Positions 1-10,691 of a DNA stretch of 64,000 bases are shown here, in pieces. The notes under the pieces are model-generated. The model was not told the DNA's origin. It made no database searches and saw only the letters and a program-made list of their open reading frames with translations. Within the stretch, counting starts at the first letter, position 1. The number at the start of each line of letters is the position of its first letter. The stretch is from Ephydatia muelleri. Its lineage: Eukaryota; Porifera; Demospongiae; Spongillida; Spongillidae. The translations under genes were made by a program, and so were the position numbers. The stretch is from assembly GCA_013339895.1 (NCBI GenBank), contig JABACO010000003.1:13006948-13070947 (forward strand), in the 5' to 3' direction.

Positions 1-1230
1 TTTCTCCCTTATAGCACGCCGTGTAGACCCGCTACTCAAGTTTCCAAGGCAGATCCCAAAAGCCAAATCATCTGGCCATATACTTATACTATGGTGTTAA
101 TTTTGCCACATACATAGATGATTCAGAATGGACTTTTCTAGGTTGTGCAGCATGACATTATTAAACGTTATGGTTAATTATTGTACAGTACACTGGTCGT
201 TACATACATGTACATCCGTAACTTCTAAAATCGCGAGTATATGGTATTCAGTGTATCCTCGCGTTCATTCTAGCTTTCGCTTTGTGAAGACAACCATATG
301 GAATTGGATGAGAACGTGCAACCAGCTAGCAGCCGAAGAAGCTATAGAGGTTATGCAATCACATGCCCACACATGACCACTCTATAACGGTATGTTCAAA
401 ATCTGTAGGACAATGACTAAGGCACAGTTCAATCACTTGTTAGTACTGAGGCTTATAAGGTCCGATCCAAATAGATATACTACGATCAAAACAGGTACAA
501 CCGTTAACAGACACGTGGCGGGTAAAAGTGTCTGCCGCTATCTTGTTCCAGGTGGGAAGTACCCAGAACAGCTTTTGTGGCACGCAGAAGCAAATTAGGA
601 ATGAAATGATGGCTAATTCTCTCAAATACATATGAATACACGAGCACCATGGGTACAACCAGTTAATTATTCATGGTTCCATTGCATAGCCTCTATACGC
701 TTTCGAAAGATGTGCTACCTCCGTTGGAGACACTAGTGGTGACTATTGTGGGGTCCACTGAACTTGATGGTATACTATCTGTAGCGATACCAAACCGTCT
801 GCTAGAAGACTGCATGGGCAAATTCACGGAGCACCGATACAAGCTTCGTGGCGTTGTTAAATGAACGTATTGAGGACGATATCATGTCTTTCGACCCAGA
901 CGCGACACGTTTAGAGACACAATTGTATCGCAGATCGCTGAGTGTTGCATCTAAACTTAGAAAAACGAGAGGTGCAAAGAGGATCGATGTGCTATTTGGC
1001 TCCACAATCACTACAATTTATAAAGGTGAGTTGTTTCCTGCTGCCATGCTTGTTAAAGAACGAAGCGTAGCGAACGACTTATTGGTTGAAGCCGATGCTA
1101 TGATATACGATTTGCAGAATCAGCTAATTTTCGTGAGGCAGGAAAACCTCTAACTAGGCCTCTGTTATCAGGAACCACTGATATCAATAACTCCGACAGC
1201 ACCGAGGCAAATCTAATGTATTCGCATGCA
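1..1230. other. Left edge with no recognisable gene
   Basis: I recognise no gene or repeat family in most of this stretch. Short open frames at 128-376, 392-598 and 673-864 show no domain or motif that I know and do not join into one model. The only part that looks somewhat coding is listed separately at 848-1025. Confidence 0.4.
848..1025 (+). CDS. Unidentified candidate exon
   Basis: I do not recognise this protein. The frame is open from upstream of 848 and has a coding-like composition: charged, with few cysteines, and with a basic stretch around LRKTRGAKRIDVLFGS. It runs into a good splice donor, GTGAGT, at 1026-1031 directly after a lysine codon. The frame stays open past the donor to 1153, so the splice is not proven. 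No partner exon was found on either side. It could be a remnant of a gene cut by the foldback element that begins just downstream at about 1236. Confidence 0.2.
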
Positions 1231-1235
1231 ATAAT

Positions 1236-1598
1236 TGTGCGAATCGAGCTGGAAATGTGCATTAACTTTGCACAAGTATATCTCCGTAACGGAAAAAGTA
1301 AAAATTAACGAAAAGAACAACTCAATAGTGACAGGACCCCTCTACGTACACACCGAGTTTAAAACGATTTGGACTCTCCTACCTGAAGATATGGCGTTTT
1401 TGAACCCTATGGGCTATCGGATCTTGTATCGTCGGCATAGAATTTGTGCAAGACACCAAAATATACTGAAATGGTGTAATATGACGTGTTGAAAATGGGA
1501 AGTCAATAGCGTGTACCGTTCGGGAGTTACAGCGATTTAAACATAAGGCAAATTTTATAATATGCACTAGGTCCCTTTTCGCGGAAACGATCCCATAT
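1236..1598 (+). repeat. Diverged right half of the large foldback element
   Basis: This stretch aligns by eye with the right arm of the 0.83-kb foldback elements at 36.7-38.5 kb. In order it shows a run like ATCTCCGTAACGGAAAAAG, then ATTAACGAA.AGAACAA, a diverged CACCGAGTTTAAAACGATTTG, GAAGATATGG.GTTTTGAACCC.GGG, and the terminal arm with GGAAGTCAATAGCG. It ends near GATCCCATAT. The left half is missing. It is more diverged than the copies at 36.7-38.5 kb, so it is probably an older insertion. A smaller relative abuts it directly. Confidence 0.7.
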
Positions 1599-1856
1599 AT
1601 GGGACAGTTTCCGCGAAAATTGCCCCACGGTTAAAATGTTATAAAAATGCATCCGCGTTTGAATCGCTATAACTTCCCAACGGATAACGCTATCGACTTT
1701 CTATTTTCAACACTTCATACAACATCATTTGACTATGAAGTGTTGAAAATAGGAAGTCGATAGCGTTATTCGTTGGGAAGTTATAGCGATTCAAACGCGA
1801 TGCAATTTTATAACATTTTAACCGTGGGGCAATTTTCGCGGAAACTGTCCCATATA
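1595..1856. repeat. Foldback MITE, small form, copy 1
   Basis: A 262-bp inverted repeat with two arms of about 120 bp around a short centre near 1727. The ends are TATATGGGACAGTTT and AAACTGTCCCATATA. Each arm carries GCCCCACGGTTAAAATGTTA and CGCTATAACTTCCCAACG. It has no coding capacity. The terminal part matches the ends of the 0.83-kb elements at 36.7 and 37.7 kb, so it looks like an internally deleted form of that family. A second copy lies at 9888-10139. Confidence 0.85.
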
Positions 1857-2251
1857 ATATATGGATGGGGTCCTGGCAGCGGAAAAGACCCTAGCGCCTA
1901 TTATTAAAAAGTTTCTAGGAAGAAGCATCAAAGTTGACACATGCAATTAAAATTAAACATTCTGCAGATCACTGTAACATGCAGTTTCCATGCATGATGG
2001 GCAGACTAATTCCCAGTGCGTAAGAAAGAAGTTGTAGAGGACATAGGCGTCTCTTAGAAAAATAATTTGAAATAATATGTGCTAAGTCTGCCACGATCCC
2101 ATATATACCTGTATATGGCACACACAAAAGGAGTTACCCCGACCAAGAGGTAACGCCAGGTGGGGTGCCACAGCCTGAGGGAAAATGCGCATATATACAT
2201 GTAAGGAGAGGACGTAATAAAATCAGCCATAGAGAAATGGTGTGCATAGGG

Positions 2252-2252
2252 A

Positions 2253-2330
<78 letters not shown>

Positions 2331-2411
2331 ACGCACACACACATACACAAACACGCACACATACACGAACGCACGCACGCAAGCACACACACACATATGC
2401 ACACACACATA

Positions 2412-2486
<75 letters not shown>
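2252..2486. repeat. Compound CA/TG microsatellite
   Basis: Two long pure (CA)n blocks are separated by about 90 bp of interrupted repeat containing CGCA and TACA variants. The long Thr-His and Cys-Val open frames on both strands are artefacts of the dinucleotide. The array lies directly upstream of the FN3 exon at 2520, inside what would be its preceding intron. Confidence 0.97.
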
Positions 2487-2487
<1 letters not shown>

Positions 2488-2519
2488 GTATAGTGTATTT
2501 TCTCTTCTCTCGCGTACAG

Positions 2520-2940
2520 CTCCAGCGGGTCTCGTGGCTGTTACTATCACAACCAATAGAGAAATAACGGTTCGATGGAGTCCGCCTCTTGAGTATCACG
2601 AGAACGGATTCATAGATCAATACCAGATTCGCCTCATTGGAAAGGGTGGAATTTACTCGTCGTGGTCAATTCATCGTCTCTTAAGTACAGGTTCAGCGGT
2701 CTATCGCCGACACCATTGAGGTCTGTGGACACAACTCCGATGGATTCGGTCCATACAGCTCACCGGTCTCCATCGTCACGATAGGTACGTCAAATTAAGG
2801 ATAATTGACTATTGCTGTAATGGTTCCTTAGTCATATTATACCGCATTTCATAACCATTTTGACTTCAGGGTCCAGTGGTGTGGCCGTTGTCATTTATGT
2901 CTACCTTGTCGTCATAGTTGTCTTTGCGGGAATTGTGTAA
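2520..2940 (+). pseudogene. 3' end of an FN3 + transmembrane surface protein, frame-broken
   Basis: Exon 1 (2520-2784) follows acceptor CGCGTACAG and encodes a fibronectin type III domain, starting PAGLVAVTITTN and continuing VRWSPP and FIDQYQIRLIG. It ends in donor GTACGT. Exon 2 (2870-2940) follows acceptor GACTTCAG. It encodes GSSGVAVVIYV and a hydrophobic run, forming one transmembrane helix that ends in a stop with almost no cytoplasmic tail. Phase-1 borders fit, as is usual for FN3 exons. Inside exon 1 the FN3 fold is spread over three frames: the C-terminal half (YRFSGLSP, then VCGHNSDGFGPYSSPVS) is shifted, with stops at 2682 and 2716. That means net indels, so this is a pseudogene or carries assembly errors. 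Upstream exons are not visible. Confidence 0.7.
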
Positions 2941-3186
2941 CACAATGCAAGACTGTTTACTCGCTCTTAGTCCGTTATATATATAGGCCATATATCAGTA
3001 CTGACTCGATTTGAATTAACGTACTGAAATTCTATGTTTGTTTGTGTTAGCGGTTGTAAACTTGTATGTGCTTGCTTTACGTACCACGAGAATGTAAAAT
3101 AATGTGTGTGTACTTTCTTAGTAGGATTATCAATCTGAATGAATTTATTAATTATGCAATGACAAAGGTAGGCAAATACAAATTGA

Positions 3187-3468
3187 ACAAGTAATAAAAA
3201 CATTCTCTTTACGAGAAGGTTGGTGGTATATAGGAATCAAAGGTGATGGTGATGTAAAAAGCAAGGGAACAAGGCTTCTGATTGAAAAGAAAAAATGAAA
3301 TAGACCTATATTAGCAGCATGTTGTATTTAAATGTGCGTGCTAATATAGGTCTATTTCATTTTTCATTTTCAATCAGAAGCCTTGTTCCCTTGCTTTTTA
3401 CACCACCATCATTTTTGATTCCTATATACCACCAACCTTCTCGTATAGAGAATGTTTTTATTACTTGT
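3187..3468. repeat. Foldback MITE, second family, copy 1
   Basis: A 282-bp palindromic element with ends ACAAGTAATAA and TTATTACTTGT and arms of about 130 bp. Markers in each arm are ACATTCTCTTTACGAGAAGG, TTGGTGGTATATAGGA and GGAACAAGGCTTCTGATTG. The loop is a short AT-rich stretch near 3325. The short open frames inside are by-products of the symmetry. A copy of exactly the same length lies at 24485-24766. I saw no clear target-site duplication. Confidence 0.85.
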
Positions 3469-3549
3469 TTCCTAAATTTCTCTGGTGGATTTGGTATTGT
3501 ATTTAGTTCTTGAAACTTATAGAACCCAGGTAGCAGAAACGTCAACTTG

Positions 3550-5050
3550 CGCGATCATGACAGATTTATTTTTGAATCTGTTTAGCTGTACCATTAAAAT
3601 ATTACACTAGTCCCCAGACTATCTCTATTGAGGACCAAAGGGGTGATAAAGCATTTGGCAAAAGTGAAGTCATATAATACATAGGATAAATGTACCCTAA
3701 GTAAACTGGTCTCACGCTATTAAACCATGCACCACTATACATTATCGTAAGCAACTTTGGCGTTACAATTCCTTCGATTTTAGCGATATACCAACATGCT
3801 CATAATTTATGGATCCAACACTATAACGTACCCCTTTCGGTAGCGCGCTTGACATGACTCGTTTGGCAGATCTGGCAGCATCTGGATCTTTCAATTTTTA
3901 GATGCTCGAATGGAATCAGAATTGTCCTTGAGATTACATGGTAAAACCATCGATAGACCAATTCAATTAATATTGTACTTGGTTAGGAAATTCTATAACC
4001 TTCATAAATAAACATATTCAAAGCCCTCTGTTTTCAAAGCTAGTCAAGATTAAGATTATAGTTAATTTCTCAGTTATTACCATTTAAAATAAAAATTTAA
4101 AAATTGAAGGTGTAATTAGATAACTAATTATAGTCACAACTAATTAGTCTCTATTGTTTAATAATGCATGGTAAGATTTATAAACTGCAGAATGTTTACA
4201 TTCAAAACAATAAATCAAATTTTTAAATGTAAACTACATAACCACAACAAACTTCAAGTTTAATAACTAACCGTTACATCATTTTAATCAATGATGAATC
4301 ATACTTTAAAATTTGTTGTATACTATTAAGTCAACTTAATTAATTGCAAGCAATTTGATTTACCATCAAAGGTACCCAAATCGGAGAACCTACGCGAGTA
4401 AGTTCCATAGAGGAATCCTGCAGTATCATGAAGTCATTAAAAAACGTCACTCGCGTCTAGCGGGACGGCCAAGAGTCGAGTCACTTCGCTCTTAGTGGCA
4501 ATCGAGCGATATCAAAATGGAGAACAGTTCTGCGTTGTATCTGTGTCATAAGACGGTGTACTTTTAGAGAACAAAAAATACTCGTCCCCATCGTTCGTAC
4601 CCAGTCCCACCTAAAATAATAAATTAAAATAAGTTCAAACAGTACGGAAATTTTTACATAAATGGACAAGAATGCAGTTGTTCATTTAAGCAGCTGCAGC
4701 GGGGGCGGCAGATTAAATAATATGCATGTGCATTAACATAAATGGACATCGCGCAATACATTGCTCTTAAGGTAACTAAAAAGTATATACTTTGTAACGT
4801 TGGTGGATCATTGAGGCTGCTGCCGTCTGCTAAAGCAAACACGCGCGTGATGTATCGTTTTAAAGCGCACTACAGGGTATACTATAAAACACTTGCACGC
4901 GCCCACACATCCGATCTTTTTCTCAAACACTAATATGAATAGCAATTAACAGCGCAACAATAGACTAACCATGCACTATCAAAGTTATAAAAAAATCTGA
5001 ATCCTATATGACATGTAGCGCGTTCTATACTATACATGCATGTAACTCAA
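3550..5050. other. AT-rich intergenic stretch, nothing recognised
   Basis: This stretch is strongly AT-rich, especially 3990-4350. It has only short frames without recognisable domains, and I see no repeat arms or terminal inverted repeats. It separates the FN3 remnant from the beta-trefoil gene. Confidence 0.5.
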
Positions 5051-5056
5051 ACGTTT

Positions 5057-5577
5057 CTATAAGAAACGGATCCTGAATTTTTCCGTTGGTCCTACTCCGA
5101 CCTGAGCGTTCACTACACCGCGGAAGCAGTCCATGCGTAGGTAGACGTTTGGAAATTGTGCTGACATAACGCTGTACTGTCCAGCTGTTTCCTGCCTCAG
5201 CACAAAACTTTCGTATGAACCAGCCGGCCCGTTATTGGCATTTACGAGTCCTGAGGTACCATTCTTGCTGGGTCCCCTTCCGTCCAAACGGAGAAAGACG
5301 TCTGGAAATTGGAGCGATTCGATGTTAAACACGTTCGGGTAAGCTGCCCTCACGATAAAATAGTTTTTCTTATCTGCTGCGCCCAGCTGACATTTTACCA
5401 CACCGCCAGGTCCGCTTGTCAACCCGGTAGCATCAAGACGAAGATAGAAGTTAGGATAAGCGACGGATTCGAACATGACTACCAATCCTGCTCGACCTGT
5501 TTGCGGTGTGAAATTTCTAACACCCGCGTGCATGTGTGGATTAATAACTCACTCAAAGCGGCTTCGGTCTCCGCCAT
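5057..5577 (-). CDS. Small beta-trefoil protein (AbfB/fascin-like fold), two exons
   Basis: My model is exon 1 at 5577-5553 (MAETEAAL), a 56-nt intron with donor GTGAGT and acceptor CAAACAG, then exon 2 at 5496-5057. This gives about 154 residues. The phase fits (phase 1), and the result starts MAETEAALSRAGLVVMFESV. A single-exon reading from 5533 is the alternative. The protein consists of three similar blocks: SVAYPNFYLRLDATG, SLQFPDVFLRLDGRG and SAQFPNVYLRMDCFRG. Each is followed by a GGVV/GLVN/GVVNAQ strand, the three-fold repeat expected of a beta-trefoil. The Y/F-P-x-x-[YF]-L-R motif resembles AbfB-type carbohydrate-binding trefoils and fascin-like folds. There is no signal peptide or catalytic domain, so it probably acts in the cytosol as a binding protein. 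The ligand is unknown. Confidence 0.6.
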
Positions 5578-5844
5578 ATCTGATTCCGCCCCCGACGTTA
5601 GGCCGAGTTCCTCGATAAATAATGGACCTAGGCACATGATGTATTTCTTATAGGCACATGATTTGGATCATGAAATCGACACTTTAAATACATAAATAAA
5701 TATTACTACACCACTAATTATAACCTCGTTTTGATCAACGAATTTAGCTAGCGAAATTAATATTAACGTTAAGGAAAATCGTTTTTATAGGCTCGATCCC
5801 TCCAATGATTTACTGAGGCAAACTGTTTTTAGCGAAACGATTTT

Positions 5845-5994
5845 TTATTTTTTTTCGTGAACCGTCTCATATAACTCACTTGCTATCTTCGACTGTATTT
5901 TTTTAACATGATGATGCGCAGAATGATGCCTCATTGCCGCCCAACACACCGTGAGCCATCCAAGGAAAAGCGCGCTTCCTCCCAGTAGCTTCAT
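5845..5994 (-). CDS. Candidate 49-residue secreted peptide (copy 1)
   Basis: I do not recognise a family. The frame starts MKLLGGSALFLGWLTVCWA, a classic signal peptide with a likely cut after an Ala. A 30-residue product follows that is histidine-rich at first (RHHSAHHH) and then lysine-rich (KKIQSKIASELYETVHEKK). I chose the ATG at 5994 over an upstream in-frame start because it places the signal sequence at the N-terminus. It also lies about 36 nt downstream of an initiator. A TATA box (6054-6059) and initiator (6027-6032) stand at canonical spacing. An AATAAA hexamer (5849-5844) overlaps the stop codon, so the implied transcript is only about 200 nt. The 5' part and promoter recur at 9613-9836 and 9142-9281 with altered 3' ends. 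It could be chance coding inside a transposon. Confidence 0.4.
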   Translation of the reverse strand: MKLLGGSALFLGWLTVCWAAMRHHSAHHHVKKIQSKIASELYETVHEKK

Positions 5995-6475
5995 GTCCGG
6001 ATATCTTTGATTTCTGCAAAACAAGTGAATGAGTGTGTCCAAGACTCATCCTCTTTATATACCATGCATAATACCACATCGCGAATGCCGTGGAGTGTAC
6101 GCCATTGTCACTTGGCAACATGCAATTGCGCATTCCAATCCCATGTACATGGTGATACGAATGCATGTGGATACGCATGAATGGTTTTATCTGACCTCGA
6201 ATTCACGATGTCACCTGATTATTGTACTTTTAAACGCCCTATGCATTGGTTGGCCGAGTTTACTTTGAGTTTACAATTGGGCCAGTTTTAATGCCATGAA
6301 GCGGCTGACGGAGGGGTGGGACATTGAAGTATTTATTCCTCATTATTTTAACGTGGCTTCACTTTGTTTAACAAAAATTCTTTCCCACGTGCAAAGGTAA
6401 CTATAATTAGGCATGATGAGGTGTGCATAGTTGCAACAGATTTGGGTTGAGCCACAAACCACTTGTTCAGTTAAT
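5960..6475. repeat. Left arm of a ~500-bp dispersed inverted repeat
   Basis: This segment is the near-perfect reverse complement of 9228-9715. Shared landmarks are the peptide start, the TATA region, TGGCAACATGCAATTGCGCA, ACGCATGAATGGTTTTATC, the AGCGGCTGACGGAGGGGTGG block and GCATGATGAGGTGTGCATAG. The arms are about 2.75 kb apart and could fold into a long hairpin. Further partial copies lie in between. Confidence 0.85.
6027..6059 (-). promoter_or_regulatory. TATA box plus initiator for the 5845-5994 ORF
   Basis: Read on the minus strand, TATAAA at 6059-6054 is followed by the initiator TCATTC at 6032-6027. The A at 6030 falls 30 nt from the first T of the TATA box, the textbook RNA polymerase II spacing. 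The same arrangement is preserved in two further copies on the plus strand. Confidence 0.5.
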
Positions 6476-9120
6476 AAACCAAGTGCTAAGTTTGGATAAT
6501 GAAACATGGTTTGCACGGTCTTTAAACCAGCCAAATTTTTAACCGATGCATCCGGTTTTAAAAATTTGGTCCGAAGTATCAACCAACTTATTTGCAGAGA
6601 AGTAACCATATAACACAGATTAACTAATGGTAACTTTTAAAATTACTACATATAACGTCAAAGATCTGACATAGGATTTGCAAACCATGCATGCACCTGG
6701 ATTGAATAATATAGTTGCAGTGCATGGCTAACTTTGGAATCAAGCACAAATTCTAGTCGCGGATCTAAGGGGTTCAAGCCCCCCTTTTCTTCTGCCACGC
6801 CCCCTTGGTATGCCCGTCCCTGAATAATTCTATAGGCACCGGATCGACCTGCAACAAATTTAATCAGTGAGTCCTTCACACAAAGTCGTGGACCACGTTG
6901 CAAATCGATCCGCGCTTCTCCTATAAACCTAGAGTGTAAATGCGTTCGCAGCGGTTGCACGGGATTGATGCCGTCATCTACTTCACTGATATAATGTACC
7001 GATTTTCTTCCATAATTGGCTGTCTAAAACAGATATTTCAGCACCGAGTCGTTTGTAGCGTATGAAGGTGGCTGTGAAGCCGCTGTGTGCAATGACACTG
7101 CCTGGCGTTAAAAGGGGGTAGCGAAGCAATCTAGATGCCACATCTGGGAATGTCATGTGCACGCCATGGTCACTTGGCAACATGCAATTGCGCATTTCAA
7201 TCCCATGTATATGGTGATACGAATGCACCTGGATACGCATGAATGGTTTTTATCTTACCTCGAATTCACGACGTCACCTGATTATTGTACTTTTTAAAAT
7301 ATAGCACGCCCTATGTATTGTTGGCCGAGTTTGTTTACAATGGACATGCCACGCAGATGGATAATGTACAGTAGTACAAGAGTTGGCCCGGGTCCCATGG
7401 TGGAAGAGAAAGGTCGCATTTCTATCGACGAAACTGGAGAACTGAGTTACGTATTATATGATACGAAATTTGATTGATACATTTTGTCAGACTGAATTCC
7501 AGCGCTGAACGTACATGCAATATCGCGCCTACCGATAACTATGTATATAAACAAAATAAAACTAATGCGTATACATTGTTGCACAATCTTTAGGCTGTGT
7601 TCACCACATGGCGTGTTCATGTGTGTGTGCGTGTGTGTTCACCAAGTACGTATACATATGCATGTGCATGTGCAATTATTAATGTGCAATATTATATAAT
7701 AATATGAGCTGGTACTACGAGCCGTATTGGGGTCAACACCCCACCTCCACCCCTGGCTGTATATGATTTACTTGAATTGCGGTACTTTTTTCATATACAT
7801 CACCAGATGTGGGTTGAGCCACAAACCACTTCATATAATGTACCGATTTTCTTCCATAAATTGGCTGTCTAAAACATATATTCTATTCAATTTCAGCACC
7901 GAGTCGTTTGTAGCGCATGAAGGGAAGCCGCTGTGTGCAATGACAGTGCCTGGTGTTTAAAAGTGGTAGCGAAGCAATTTTGATGCCACGAACGACGTTG
8001 GTTGGTGTGTCAAGCCAAATTTAATTTCCACAAAACTTACTTGGCCACATAAAGGTACTCGTTATAGGCATTGATGAGGTGTGCATAGTTACCTACAAAT
8101 TTGGTAACGGAGAAAAACATGCATGCCGAAGCCATGCAGGTTTTAATTCAAGTGCATGGCGATTTCAATTAATGAGCACGGTGGCCCTGGAGGTCGCGCT
8201 TTAGACCTATGAGCTTCGAGTGATTTTTGCGTAGCGCTCAAGACACAACCCTGTTTCGCCCAAAGCAATGACGCAATTAGCGTTTGGACTGAAGGCAATC
8301 ACATAAATTGCCTCAAGGCGATGACGCAATTAGCTCTAGAGCGGTGACGTTATTAGCGTTTAGTCTCAAACCGAGTTAGTCTCAAGGAGAACACAAACTT
8401 CAATTACGTCATATGCGTGCACGTGTGTGCATACGGTGTCACATGATGGTAAGATGCTTAGATCCAATGGAACTACTTCGGTACAGAAAAGAGGTCGGAC
8501 TGTCACGGAGTTACAATGACCTGAATTTAAGTTCAATTGCATGCGCCCTAGTCAAACTTGATCAGTGCTCATTCACGGAAAATTTTATATAATATTTCTG
8601 TTGCAATAACGATCCTGCATGTATAAATTCGCTGGGTACAACATAAAGGTGTTACGAAGCCAAAGTATCTTTTCGAGACGCGCGACCATGCATCAAATGG
8701 TTCTTCTTTATGCACGTGGCTTCAGTTTGCCCTTCTTAATTGCCACACAAACGGCATAATATTCCTAGTTTAGGCATGATGAGAGTTACAACAGATTTGG
8801 GTTTGAACCACAAACCACTTGTCCATAATCCAAAATGATAAGTTTGGATATTTAACACAAAAATTGGTTTGAACATTGGTTTGGTCTCTAAAACCAGCCA
8901 AATGTTATACCGGGTTTGAAATGTTTGGTTCCACGTATCATATGGAGAAATGAGCGGTCAACTGGTGCCCTTCATTAATTCGCGGTTTGCGTAATCACGA
9001 CATATTCTCGTTGCATACATAGTATGGGGAAAGCATACCACATGTTTTTTTACAACTTAGCTCCTGACAGATTGTTAGTGCGGCACATTTGACAAGATTT
9101 TTAAACATGTCACAAAATGC
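6405..9120. repeat. Rearranged cluster of partial repeat copies
   Basis: Between the inverted arms lie several partial duplications. 6983-7130 is repeated at 7830-7975 (GTACCGATTTTCTTCCATAA, CACCGAGTCGTTTGTAGCG). 7153-7345 repeats the upstream part of the TATA unit (6090-6270), in the same orientation as the left arm. 6405-6600 is repeated at 8765-8945 (CCACAAACCACTTG, AAACCAGCCAAAT). A three-fold imperfect motif, GACGCAATTAGCG, lies at 8270-8360. No protein gene is recognisable here. The short open frames are shadows of the repeats. Confidence 0.7.
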
Positions 9121-9141
9121 GATGTGGTATTATGCATGGGA

Positions 9142-9281
9142 TATAAAGAGGATGAGTCTTGGACACACTCATTCACTTGTTTTGCAGAAATCGAAGATAT
9201 CCGGACATGAAGCTACTGGGAACAAGTGATTTGTGGCTCAACCCAAATCTGTTGCAACTATGCACACCTCATCATGCCTAA
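9142..9281 (+). pseudogene. Truncated promoter/peptide unit (copy 3)
   Basis: TATAAA at 9142-9147, initiator TCATTC and ATG at 9207 are intact and nearly identical to the other copies. After MKLLG the sequence switches abruptly into unrelated repeat sequence that belongs to the right arm of the inverted repeat. This leaves a 24-codon chimeric frame (9207-9281) without the hydrophobic signal core. The junction at about 9223 looks like a recombination or insertion breakpoint. Confidence 0.5.
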
Positions 9282-9715
9282 TTATAGTTACCTTTGCATG
9301 TGGGAAAGAATTTTTGTTAAACAAAGTGAAGCCACGTTAATATAATGAGGAACAAATACTTCAATGTCCCACCCCTCCGTCAGCCGCTTCATGGCGTTAA
9401 AACTGGCCCCATTGTAAACTCAAGGTAAACTCGGCCAACCAATGCATAGGGCGTTAGGTGGCATCGTGAATTCGAGGTCAGATAAAACCATTCATGCGTA
9501 TCCACATGCATTCGTATCACCATGTACATGGGATTGGAATGCGCAATTGCATGTTGCCAAGTGACAATGGCGTACACTCCATGGCATTCCCGATGTGGTA
9601 TTATGCATGGGATATAAAGAGGATGAGTCTTGGACACACTCATTCACTTGTTTTGCAAAAATCGAAGATATCCGGACATGAAGCTACTGGGAGGAAGTGC
9701 GCTTTTCCTTCGGTG
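9228..9715. repeat. Right arm of the ~500-bp dispersed inverted repeat
   Basis: Reverse complement of 5960-6475. It begins inside the truncated copy 3 and ends in the peptide ORF of copy 2. The arms differ only by scattered substitutions and small indels; for example, the segment TTATTGTACTTTTAAAC near 6220 is absent here. Confidence 0.85.
9613..9618 (+). promoter_or_regulatory. TATA box of peptide copy 2
   Basis: TATAAA is followed 30 nt later by the TCATTC initiator, and the ATG lies at 9678. This is the same spacing as in the minus-strand copy at 6054-6059. Confidence 0.45.
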
Positions 9716-9836
9716 TGTTATAGCTGGTACACAAAGCAACTATTCTGCTCTTTTAAACGTATCTCGGTTCCATACTCCACAGAAGTATTCCTTCATGGAT
9801 TTCATAGTGTCCCCGTCTCGTGCCCACAAAAATTGA
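9678..9836 (+). CDS. Altered copy of the small secreted-peptide ORF (copy 2)
   Basis: The frame starts MKLLGGSALFL, as in copy 1. A short deletion right after CTTTTCCTT then changes the reading, giving RCVIAGTQSNYSALL and an unrelated 3' part of 52 residues in total. The hydrophobic core is shortened and interrupted by Arg, so signal-peptide function is doubtful. Promoter elements are intact upstream. The sequence homologous to copy 1 ends near 9715, and a foldback MITE starts at 9888. I regard this as a degraded or re-purposed paralogue. Confidence 0.3.
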   Translation: MKLLGGSALFLRCVIAGTQSNYSALLNVSRFHTPQKYSFMDFIVSPSRAHKN

Positions 9837-9887
9837 AATACGGACGTACGTACGTTCACTGTGCAAAAATCAGGATATACGCTATTG

Positions 9888-10139
9888 TATATGGGACAGT
9901 TTCCGCGAAAATTGCCCCACGGTTAAAATGTTATAAAAACGCATCGCGTTTGAATCGCTATAACTTCCCAACGGATAACGACTTCCTATTTTCAACACTT
10001 CATAGTGGAATAGTGTAGTATGAAGTGTTGAAAAATAGGAAGTCGATAGCGGTATCCGTTGGGAAGTTATAGCGATTCAAACGCGATGCATTTTTATAAC
10101 ATTTTAACCGTGGGGCAATTTTCGCGGAAACTGTCCCAT
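9888..10139. repeat. Foldback MITE, small form, copy 2
   Basis: This copy has the same termini and arms as 1595-1856: ATATGGGACAGTTTCCGCG and CGCGGAAACTGTCCCAT. It has a different short centre (GTGGAATAGTGTAG) and a small deletion in the left arm near 9978. It is non-coding. Confidence 0.85.
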
Positions 10140-10441
10140 TTTTTGCGTATACGCATAAATATACACATGGGCATACGCGACGAACCCCACTGGTATATTT
10201 TGAGGAAAGAACCAATTTCGCATGTTGTATATTTCACTATCCTCAAGTGTAGCACGTGCGCTTTTATTAACGTCTCCGATAGTCGCGTGGTGCACGTGAC
10301 GTAGAACGAGTATGCGTGCGAGTGGTGTGTGGTACGCATGGAGTTTTGGCACAAATCCCATTCCATACTCTTGATACAGTACCTCAACACGCAAACATAG
10401 CTTTGTACACCCCCACACACAGCAGAAAACCATGCTATGAT

Positions 10442-10559
<118 letters not shown>

Positions 10560-10691
10560 AGCACGCAACCATAGCTATGTGTACACATCCCTTCGAGGCG
10601 CGGACGTGCGAAGGGGGCGTGGCAGTTAAAGATAGAGGGTTTCAATACATTGAAACGTAGGTCTACGCCCAGAAATTGAAATGGCTGCGTG

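Noticed and set aside
2223-2493. Long Thr-His and Cys-Val open frames on both strands
   Set aside because: Pure dinucleotide repeat; every frame of (CA)n is open.
5903-6268. Open frames containing HMHSYHHVHGIGMRN on several strands
   Set aside because: Shadows of the inverted repeat upstream region; the promoter-like region they cover fits non-coding sequence better.
6735-6800. GGTTCAAGCCC resembling a tRNA/SINE B box
   Set aside because: No matching A box at the right distance and no tRNA cloverleaf could be drawn.
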